DNA from: Galeopsis tetrahit
Taxonomy: Eukaryota; Streptophyta; Magnoliopsida; Lamiales; Lamiaceae
DNA: 64,000 nucleotides
Assembly (NCBI GenBank): GCA_963675135.1
Contig: OY776120.1
Coordinates: 12,614,001-12,678,000, forward strand
Reading direction: 5' to 3'
This document shows positions 24,291 to 33,900 of this stretch, in pieces; positions within the stretch are counted from its first letter, which is position 1; each line of letters starts with the position of its first letter. The position numbers and the translations under genes are program-made. The notes beneath the pieces were generated by a model. That model searched no databases. It worked only from the letters and a program-made list of their open reading frames with translations, and was not told the DNA's origin.

Positions 24291-24568
24291 TGTTGAAGTA
24301 GCTTTGAGAGAGAATGAGCAGGGAGAGAAAGTAAAAAAGAGGAGGGAGTGTAAATTGAGAGACAGTTTGAAGAGATGGTCGATAAATTTGGAGGTTTAGT
24401 CTTCCTTCTTGTTTATACTTTTTAAATATAAAAGCGTGTGCACAGATGTTATTTCGGTGCACACTGTGCATTTAAGACTTTTTCTACATATAAAGTGTAC
24501 TGAATATTTTTTAATAAAAAACAATATAATATATACTCCAAATTAAAATGTTATTTTCAATGGAGTAA

Positions 24569-25298
24569 GGCCATCTCCAACCACAAACTCTAAAATGAAG
24601 ATCTCTAAACTCTAAAATACATTTTTTCAAACTCTATTTGGAAAACCTTCTCCAACCATAAAACTCTATATCTTACTCTATTTATTATTTTATTCATTTT
24701 CAATATATTACAATCATTAAATAATATATTTATCTTCATATTTAAATTAATTTATACAAGTAAATATTCAATTAGTAAATTAAATTTTAAATTAAATATT
24801 ACAACAATAAAACTTCTCCATATTATTTTATTCATTTTCAATATATTAGTGTATTGTTATATTTATTATTTGTATTTCTTTTCAGTTTGTGTTCACTTAT
24901 TTTAATACGTCGGTGTTATATGTAGAGGTAATGCATGTATGTCCGTTATAATATAGTATAATGTATTTTATATTTAATATATAATGTATGTTTTATTGTA
25001 TTTTACGTTTTTTTTTTGTTAGTAATAATAATACACACACAAAAAAATTTATATTATATTATAAATTAGTATAACAATAGAATTGTAATTATATTTAACA
25101 AATTATTAATATAGAATTGTAAATATTAATAAAATAATATATATATATATATATAATATAGAGTTTTGAATAGTAAATTCCATGGAGTTTACTATTCAAA
25201 ACTCTATTTCAAAACTTCAAAATATAGTACGGTTGAAGGGAGCAAAACTTCATTTTTGAAATTAAACTCTATAAATGAAGCGACGTTTGGAGATGGTC
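24569..25298. mobile_element. Non-autonomous Harbinger-like element, copy A
   Basis: Ends GGCCATCTCCAACC and (reverse complemented) GACCATCTCCAAAC, with TAA on both sides (24566-24568 and 25299-25301). The interior shares long stretches with the copy at 46504-47539, including GTAATGCATGTATGTCCGTT and TTTGTGTTCACTTATTTTAA. An internal palindrome at 25155-25210 (GAGTTTTGAATAGTAAA and its complement) lies near the right end. No open frame remains. Confidence 0.8.
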
Positions 25299-25301
25299 TA
25301 A

Positions 25302-27280
25302 GTCATTTGTTTTTGAGAATATAGTATCTATAGCTAGACAAGCACCTAGATAGTTGCGAAGTAATTCCCATTTGGGGTACTTAATTATAACTAGATTTTT
25401 TTACAGGTGGCCAAACTATATGTGTTTCAGGTATAATTAATTTCAAAGTTAAGAAATTCGTTTAATTCTGGTGTGGTCAGTAAACCCACTTCTATGTAAG
25501 GGGATGAACTTTCTAGATCAACGGTCAGTTGGAGTATCATTTTCAAGCAACTAATTGTGTATTAATTGAGACCCCCAAATATATATTAATTATTAGTTTC
25601 TGGTTAGTTTTATTAGGAAATTACGAATTTTAGACTAGACGGAACTGTTTCATAACATTATTGTATTTTTATGAGGTGAAACTTCATTAGATACTATTAT
25701 AAGAGAAATCCAGATGTTACCGGCAATTACTGCGTTATTACTATTTATGCCAAAATTTTCCTTTAATATTGATTAGATTTTTATTAGTATCTATAACGAG
25801 TCGTGAATGTGCAGGTTTAGTGCATAATAAATAGATATTGGAAATTATTCCACTTAAACGTGCATACCTAAAGATCAAAATGGATGCGAATACAGATACT
25901 AGTTTGCTAAAAATTTCATGTTGGAACTATGGGCCAACACATGTCCATTTATTGATTGTGCGTGTAGATTACTTTTTTTTTTTGGCTGAGGTGTTAAAAA
26001 ATCGAAAATAATTAAATTAAACATATTTAATAGTATAAGTTAGGATAATTAATGGTCTTTGATCAAACGTTAGGCATTCATGAATCCTACTTTCTGTACT
26101 TTCTCAATAGAAAAGTGATCATTAAGCTAGATTCAACTCATCGTTTCGAAGAATGTCGACACATATATAAATTCAATTATAAACTCATTTAAGCTTATTA
26201 ATTCTTGACGTCTAATTTCATAATATTGAAAGTTGCCTTTTGTGATAATTTTTCCCCATGCATAAAAGAAAAAACATGCACACACGACATCGTGGGTAGT
26301 GACAACACTAGTTGTTGACAAATTAAGGTCGCCTAATATTTTGATTTTGTTTAGCTCATCGGGTGATTCTGCAAATTGTTCAATGAATATTGGACAGCAA
26401 TAGCTATATGATCATCTTCAACCTAGTCTTCATCCATGATTCATGTCATAGTCCAGTCTTTTTTTTTTTTTTTTTGTCTATCTAATGTTATAAATTTTAT
26501 TTTCTACTATTTTCATATACTACTTCATTTCTATTTTATCTTCACCTTCAAACTTTTATTTTTTACATAAACATTCATGCTCATTTTAACTTAAAAAAAA
26601 TATTTATAATTTCTAATTTGTCTTAATTAATGATGAGATCCTCTCTCATTCTTATTTTTTCTCACATGATAAATCTTCTCGACATATAAATTAATGATGA
26701 GATCTCTCTCATATCTCACATGGTGATGAGATATGGACTTCCACCGAAAGGGCAGCATACATATCATGAAGAAAAATATGACGACAATAGAAATAAGACG
26801 ATTCAGTGGGGTGCCTCTCGACTTATATATTGCGGGGCCTCGACAACATTGCAGATTAGAAAAATAGAAAACAACGACGATTATGGTTGTTGGCGATCTA
26901 TAATGAATCATTGGGGATTTATTGTTTTCGTTAGAAGTTCGATGGCTTTAACCATTTAATGTGTTAAAACTTTTATATTTTTACATAAATTTATTGGTGA
27001 AAAGTGTAAGAAAAGTAAAAATATGGAGAGAAAAATTGTACAAAAAAAAAAAAGTGAAGAGAAAAATGAGTAACAATTTATATAGCTTTGTAAATATAAA
27101 AATAATTGTTAATAAATATAGGGTCTCATAGCTATATAAAAAATGAAATGTAAACTTTAACATTCAAAATAATAGTAAATTTTAAATTTAAAGAGAATGA
27201 AATGAATACTTTTTATTAAAAAAAAAAACAAAGTGGGCTGGGCCGCAACCAAGTGGGCTGTGTTGGATTTTGTAGACGGG
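25302..27280. other. Gene-free AT-rich stretch
   Basis: No coding region, RNA gene or element with matched ends is supported. There are a poly-T run at 26460-26475 and a repeated GATGAGATCTCTCTCAT-like motif at 26630-26730. Confidence 0.45.
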
Positions 27281-28134
27281 AGCGGCTAAAGGCACACACG
27301 AATATTATGAGGATACCCACCAAACATTTTTTTAATTTTTCAGAACATGTGAAATGTTTCATATACCATAAGTGTAAAATTTATGAAAAAAACGAGGATG
27401 AGTACACCCACCCATTATATTTCACAGAATTATCTTCACCACCATCACCACCAAAACAAACACCATTTTTCAACAAAAAAAACTCCAAAATTTCAACCAA
27501 AAAAACTCTAAAAATTCATGAACAACTTTAATTTGTTCGGAAAAAAATCGGACATCTTGTTCGAAATTTTTTACCCAACAAAATCAAGTTGTTCGAAATT
27601 TTTTCCCCAACATACACAAATTGTTCGAAAATTTTTCATGAACAAATACAAGTTGTTCGAAAATAATCCCTAAAAAACTGAAAAAACCCTATTTTTTTCA
27701 AAACCTTACCTGAAGCGGCGACGATGGTGGCGGAGAGGAGAGGGGTGCGAACGACCGCGTCGCTGGGAGGAGAGCGACGGCGGCCGCGTACTTCTTCAAA
27801 TCAGCGACGGTGGAGAGTAGGGCGATCAACCGCGCCGTTGGGAGTAGGGCGAAGACGGCCGTGCCGTTGGGAGGAGGGCGACGACTGGAGGGAGAGGGGA
27901 GGGGATGGCGTTGCTGGGGCGAGGGTGGGCGGCAACGCAGACTGGACGGAGGGGAGGTGGGCGGCAGCGCCGCTAGGGAGGGATGGGTGGTGGGTGCACC
28001 CCTTTTGTGTGTGAAAATTTGAGAAATGGGGAAGATAAAAGATTTAATTAGGGTTTAAAATGAGAAGGTTAATTTTGAGATTTTCACGTGGGTGACCTCA
28101 ATACCTCATCCCTTTTGTGTGTACTCAGCCAGTG
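27281..28134. mobile_element. Candidate degenerate terminal-inverted-repeat element
   Basis: The left border GGCTAAAGGCACACACGAA and the right border, reverse complemented, GGCTGAGTACACACAAAAG are partly similar, followed on both sides by ATGAGG and ACCCAC. The interior has a TTCGAA tandem repeat (27527-27667) and a sharply GC-rich tract (27715-28000) rich in GGAGGGCGACG. No target-site duplication was found, so the limits are tentative. The GC-rich tract has an open frame (27724-28014) of low-complexity Arg/Gly that I do not call a gene. Confidence 0.35.
27527..27667. repeat. TTGTTCGAAATTTTT tandem repeat, about 32-bp period
   Basis: Four copies of a unit with AGTTGTTCGAAATTTTT at about 27556, 27589, 27621 and 27652, plus a weaker first copy (TTTGTTCGGAAA, 27531). 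Each contains the palindrome TTCGAA. Confidence 0.8.
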
Positions 28135-28355
28135 GGTGTTCTCAAAGGAGGGACTTTTGCAGATTTTGGCCCGTCTCGCATGTCTATCTTCAATCAACCA
28201 TCATTTTTTTTCATCAGTTATTATAATTTTTTTTAAAAAAATAGGTTTTGCGTGAATGTAACACTTTAAAAAAATTGAATATTTTTTTGTGCTAATTTAT
28301 AAATGGTGTCAACGTCTTTGTCTAAAAATAAAAACACGTACAATGTACCCATTAA

Positions 28356-29180
28356 CAGGGGCGGATGTACGTTGAGAGTGGGGGTGGCCATGGCCCCCCT
28401 CAACTTTTTTTTTTATATATAATATATATATACATATTAGTTATTAAATTAGATTATCAGTTAATTAGTTTTGTTATTAAATTAATTTATACATTGACTT
28501 AGTTCTTAATTGACCAAGATTTAATTGTTTCCGCTTTTTAAGTTACACATAATTTATCCCAAATATTAATATTAATGATATAAATTAATACTAATTTATA
28601 AAAGCCAAACACCAAATATTAATATACATTTTAATTGATAAATTCTTGTCATATCATGTAATTAGATTTTAAGTGATTTTGATATATTCTTAATTATTTA
28701 ATTGAATTTTGGATCTGTCACAATAGAACCAAGTCAAATTGTGGTCTAATTACACCCATAAAATTGGATTCATGCAAATGTGACTCGTTTAAATTTCTTA
28801 TATTTTAATTATTAGAATTATGGATCATAATTTATTTTTCATTAGTTAAGTTTTTCTATTCTTCGTCTTAACAAGATCACAACACAATTAGTAGAAATGA
28901 ATACACAATTTTTCTTTTATTTACCATTCATTATTATTTTTAATTTAGTAGAAATGCATACACAATTTTTCTTTTATTTACCATTCATTATTATTTTTAA
29001 TTTTCAACTCAACTGATTATAGATTATATATATAATTTTACATTTTGATATTTTTAACTGCGAATATATATATATTTTGATATAAACATAAAATATTTAA
29101 ATTTCATTAACAAATATATAATAATGTCGAACAATATTATTTTTTGGCCCCCCTCAACGTCAATCCTGGGTCCGCCCCTG
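28356..29180. mobile_element. Non-autonomous hAT element with 8-bp target duplication
   Basis: Begins CAGGGGCGGA and ends TCCGCCCCTG (exact inverted 10-mer). CCCATTAA flanks both sides (28348-28355 and 29181-29188), the 8-bp duplication expected for hAT. Further sub-terminal similarity: GGCCCCCCTCAAC near the left end and GGCCCCCCTCAACGTC near the right end. The 825-bp interior is AT-rich and non-coding, with a 57-bp tandem duplication at 28889-29002. Confidence 0.9.
28889..29002. repeat. 57-bp tandem duplication inside the hAT element
   Basis: Two adjacent copies beginning TAGTAGAAATG; they differ at only one or two positions, so the duplication is younger than most divergence in the element. 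Confidence 0.9.
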
Positions 29181-29188
29181 CCCATTAA

Positions 29189-30084
29189 TTTAATTGTAAT
29201 TTATTATTTCATTTTTCTCATTATCGGAAAAATCGAGTAACATTTGTGAATACATGGTGACAAAGATGGATCCGTGGCTGAACATGTAATTTATCTCATT
29301 CGTAGTAATACTGTCATTCCAAAATCTGAGTAAAGAATGGGGGTGGGTGAGATCGAGTTTGTGAAAAGCAATATTGTATTTCACATAAACAACTTTGACT
29401 CAATTGTGCTAAGAGATCTTAAAAAGACATTAACTCATAAGACAGCCTCATTTAAATAAAATAAAACAAGGTTTTTTTTTTTTCCCTTAAAACAAGGATT
29501 TTTTAAGGGTTTTTTTTTTCCTAAAACAAGGATTTTTTCTTGCCTAGGTAGTGGTGCTCTAACCACTTGAGCTATCCACTTTGTCGCTCAATATTTCTAG
29601 TATTAATATATTATATAATTTTTTTTTTTAGTAATGATTAATTTTTATTGGTTTGCATAGTTTTAATTAAATGTGCTAGAAATAACCGTTAGTTCAAATA
29701 ATGATAAAAATATTACTCCGTCGGAGTGATGTTGAGTATCAATTAATTGTTATTCTTACATTGAATGTTTTAAAAAAATATTTAGTTGATGCAAATATGC
29801 AATTGAATTCTTTTAACAAACACATGAATTGTATTACTATAGTAGATACTTTAACTTTATTGGATGGATTTAAAATTCCATCATAGTATGTTATATAGAA
29901 GTTTTTTAATTTTTAATTTAAATGAAATCTTATAATTTTTTAATCCTTAAAACAACCCGAAACTAACTAAAAATCTAGTTTCTACTATTAATATAAACCA
30001 TTTAAAGTGAACATTTTGACTCAGGGTTCTATAATGCTAAATTAATAAATTAAAATTTATACATGCCTTTTTTTTCGCACTTTA
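29189..30084. other. Gene-free AT-rich stretch
   Basis: Contains poly-T and poly-A runs and a short tRNA-like D-arm motif on the minus strand at 29546-29585 (rejected as a tRNA). Nothing else is supported. Confidence 0.45.
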
Positions 30085-30100
30085 TCAAACTCAAGCTATA

Positions 30101-30205
30101 TTTTTTTTTTCGAGGGAAGGAAGGCTAGCTTCCATTATTGCATTGACATTCAATAATAGAAAGTCCAATCACAAAGTTTGACGGATCTATCGAAACAAAA
30201 GGCTC
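30101..30205 (-). mobile_element. 105-bp retroposed fragment with 16-bp target duplication
   Basis: TCAAACTCAAGCTATA occurs at 30085-30100 and 30206-30221. The insert starts on the plus strand with ten T, so on the minus strand it ends in poly-A after GCTAGCCTTCCTTCCCTCG. A poly-A tail plus a long perfect target duplication is the mark of target-primed reverse transcription. It is probably a 5'-truncated LINE tail. Confidence 0.8.
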
Positions 30206-30221
30206 TCAAACTCAAGCTATA

Positions 30222-30985
30222 GTTAAAAATTATTCATTATTTTTACTAGTTTTTTTTTTTAACATCTCTACCGATAGTAAAAAACATAATTTACCCCTTT
30301 TCCCCCACCAAAACAAAACAAAATAAAAATAATCACCAACCGGCAGCAACCATATTATAACATGAGTTAAAATTCCCACACCAGGGTCCGGGCCCACCAA
30401 TCATCCAAAGAGCAAAAAAGACGAAACAGCCCCTATCCTCGCCGCTAAACTACACATGCTGACTTGCCCACATCACCGCCCCACCACCCTACCGTCACTC
30501 GCAAACAGTCGCAGAGCTTTCACCACTTTTCTTTTCTATCATCAACATTTTTAAAAACAGCCCTTTTCTTTATTTTTTTTATTTATTACAAAATTAATTG
30601 CCATTAAACAAACAACAACACAAAAAGATGCCCAATTCCGAAACAGTGCCCACCACCATTGCTTCCACTTTCCCTTTCCCAACACTTTTTTCCTCCACCC
30701 CATATATCCTCTTTGTATTTTCTTCCACACTCTTCTTCTTGCCCTTAATCTTTCAATTCTTGGGAAAGAAAGAACACATTTTCTCAGATTTCCACTTAAT
30801 TTCACCCCACAGAACCAAATTCTTTCCTTGCAATTAAAGTTTGTCCCACTAAAACCCATGTTCTTTCCGTTTCCCCGTTTTTGTTCGACTCTAGATTCGT
30901 CTTCTTGGCGATATTTTGTTCATATGTGAAGTGGGTTTTGAAAATTATAAGGGTTTGATTTGAGGAGAAGAAGAAGAAGAAGGAT
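30222..30985. promoter_or_regulatory. Upstream region and 5' leader of the XLG gene
   Basis: No other gene is supported here. CT-rich stretches (CTTTCCCTTTCCC at 30669, TCTTTCCG at 30862) and the run GAGGAGAAGAAGAAGAAGAAGG just before the ATG look like a plant 5' UTR. No confident TATA box was picked out. Confidence 0.35.
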
Positions 30986-33900
30986 ATGTCGCTGGAGGTG
31001 GCGACCCTTGTGGAAGATGCCGTCGAATATTCCTTTGCAATGGAATATCACGGACCCCCAATAACCCGTGAGCTGCCTCGGGCCGTGCCCATCAATGTAG
31101 ATCGAATTCCGGTAGCTGCTGTTGTTTCTCCACTGTCCTTCTCGGGTAATTTGTCGCTGCCCGTTGTTCAACCAATATCTGCTACTGACATAATTAACAA
31201 GAAGCTGCCCAAGGATTTGAAATTAAGCTCCGAGCTATTGATTGTGTCTCCCACTTCGGTGATTGCCTTCGAGTCGCAGAATAATGAGGTGAGTGAGGGT
31301 TCTTATAGTAAAGAATTAGGGCTGGGAACTGAAACTACTGTTTCACCTAGCTCGGTTAATAACGAATTAGGTGAAAGAGTGCCCGAAAATTGTAATAGCA
31401 CTGATGTATGCCCTTTGTCTGGTGAATTAAGTAGTGATTTCGAGTGTTGTAATCGAGATGATGGGTTAAACGGAGTGAATGACAGGGGATATTCTTCGAT
31501 TAGTCGGGAGCATTCATGTGAGCTTGTAGGTGGGGTTGGGAGTTTGGGTGCTTTAGAGTCTTCTGATAGTTTTGAGAAGTCCAGGGAATTCTCAGGGAGT
31601 TTGCCTAAATATAGACTATCAAGTGGTTTTAAGGAGAGCTTAGATTTCAATGAATCTAACAGAACGGATTGGGAATCTAATGATTCTGTTTTGAGTGTGG
31701 ATTATCTGTCATCTAGGGTTTCTTCTCGTAAGTTTGGAGATGGGAATCATGAGCCTGGTTGTGATGTGAAGAGAGGCCCTGTGGTGACTTTTTGTGATAT
31801 TGAGTCAGATGATGAAAATATGATTGAGGACTTCACTCGTTCCGAATGTGAGGTGCTTAGAGCGAAGAAAGAACCCCCGGCTAAGGTGAGGAAAGGAGCA
31901 TGTTATCGGTGTTTGAAAGGGAATAGATTTACCGAAAAGGAGGTATGCATGGTTTGTGATTCTAAGTATTGCACTAATTGTGTGCTTAGAGCAATGGGGT
32001 CCATGCCTGAGGGTAGGAAGTGCGTGACTTGCATTGGATACCCTATTAATGAATCGAAGCGTGGCAGTTTGGGAAAATGCTCAAGAATGCTCAAGCGATT
32101 GCTCAATGATCTGGAAGTTCGGCAGATTATGAAGGCTGAGAAGCTGTGTGAAGTAAATCAATTGCCTCCTGAGTATATATGTGTGAATGGAAGGCCTCTT
32201 TATCATGATGAGTTGGTTATGCTGCAGAGCTCCCCTAATCCGCCAAAGAAGCTCAAGCCAGGAAATTATTGGTACGACAAAGTATCAGGTCTTTGGGGAA
32301 AGGTGAATTGTGTTAACCTTTAACTCACTATTTCTAACTGTTAATTTTTAGCTCTTGCTTATGATTTGTGTTGCCCTTTTCAGGAAGGGCAGAAGCCTTC
32401 ACAAATTATTAGTCCCCATCTTAATATTGGGGGTCCTATTAAAGCAGATGCTAGCAATGGGAACTCTCAAGTTTACATAAATGGTCGTGAGATCACAAAA
32501 GTGGAATTGCGTATGTTAAAGGTGGGCGTTTAGTTGAACCTAGATATATGTTTGATCTCAGCAGATTTTCTTGCTAAAACTTGTTTTCTTTTTCTCCTAT
32601 TGCTATAGCTAGCAGGAGTCCAGTGTGCTGGTAATCCTCATTTTTGGGTGAATGAAGATGGTTCGTACCAAGAGGAGGGACAGAAAAATACAAAAGGTTT
32701 TATCTGGGGCAAGGTTCGGCTTCTATCAAATCTATATCTGACTTCATTCTTTGCTCTTGGTGGAAAAATCATTATGTTATGTTCTCTCTTAATCAGACGT
32801 ATTTTGTTCCCCTTCTTATTCATGATACTGTTCAGGCTGGAACAAAGCTGCTCTGTGCTGTACTTTCTCTCCCAGTTCCTTGTAAATCATCTAATCATTG
32901 TGGGGAGCAAGTAAGTAGCACGATCAGTCGAACTATGCCAGATTATCTTGAACAGAGAGCAATTCAAAAACTTCTTTTGATTGGATATAGTGGATCTGGA
33001 ACAAGTACCATATTTAAACAGGTAGCTCTTAAGATCTTCCCAGATTTTGTTTCTCTTTAAAGCATATGTACTGGCCATGTCTGTTCTTATCTTTTTTCCT
33101 CGTGTTTTGCCAAATTAATTCTTTATTGGAGGGACATCCCATCCATTTAATAACTGAATGTAAATTTTGTTCTCTAATTTATGGATAGCTCCAAAATTTG
33201 ATTATGTAGCATTTATTTTGGCCAAGTCCACTCTGTAAGAGCGGTTACTCTATTTTATTGCCTTGTGTATGTTCTCATTGCCTACATTATATGCTTGTTT
33301 TGTTCTTTGAGGACTCCAACTACATACACCCGCGCTAAGCTTTTCTTTCTACAGCTTCTCAATGACTCAATGTATTATTATTATTATCAAATGCCATACT
33401 TATTTGTGTTCTGTCTATGTTTTACTGGTTATAATCCTTTCTGATTCTCTTCTAATGTGTATCAAGTGTTTGAATTCGGGCAGCATGCCTCAACTCACAC
33501 AACTTGCAATCCCTTTATTGCATTCAGCTATTTGAATTAGAATTTGCTTGCCTGTCAGTGATGTAAGTTAGGGTTTGGCAACTTTTAAGGGCAGGGGCTA
33601 ATATAATCCGTCTTTTTATTTTATCTTGTGATTAAATGCAATATGAGTGTTGATCTTTGTCAAATGCTTTCTCTGATTGTCATTTATCCTTTATGCTACA
33701 TTGGCAAATTCTCAAACCTTTTTTTGCATATTTAATAAGTCCAGTTTTGTTGGATTAGGCTAGAATTCTTTACAAAGACATACCCTTTTCTGAGGATGAG
33801 CGTGAACACATTAAATTAGTGATCCAGAGCCATGTGTATAGCTACATCGGTATACTTCTCGAGGGCCGCGAGCGCTTTGAAGAAGAAAGTTTTGATTTGT

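Larger units (their letters stand above)
20920..24484. mobile_element. 3.57-kb Mutator-type element with 9-bp target duplication
   Basis: TACATATAA occurs immediately before base 20920 (20911-20919) and again immediately after 24484 (24485-24493), a perfect 9-bp duplication as made by Mutator-like transposases. The left end starts GAGTTGGTCTCCTA and the right end, reverse complemented, GAAAAAGTCTTAAATGCAC. Both carry the GTCT core of the short MITEs at 42025, 48947 and 50143, and both are followed by GTGCAC-rich palindromic sequence. The inside encodes no transposase. It holds tandem arrays of a CACTTTTCA-bearing unit, a second nested element (21357-22317), and a minus-strand gene-like fragment near the right end (24056-24290). 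I read it as a non-autonomous, possibly gene-capturing (Pack-MULE-like) member of the same family. Confidence 0.75.

Noticed and set aside
27724..28014. 96-codon Arg/Gly-rich open frame in a GC-rich tract
   Set aside because: Low-complexity repeats of GGAGGGCGACG give open frames in several phases; no domain.
29546..29585. tRNA-like D-arm on the minus strand (TAGCTCAAGTGGTTAGAGCA)
   Set aside because: Matches a polymerase III A box, but no anticodon arm, B box or acceptor stem follows; at most a SINE or tRNA scrap.
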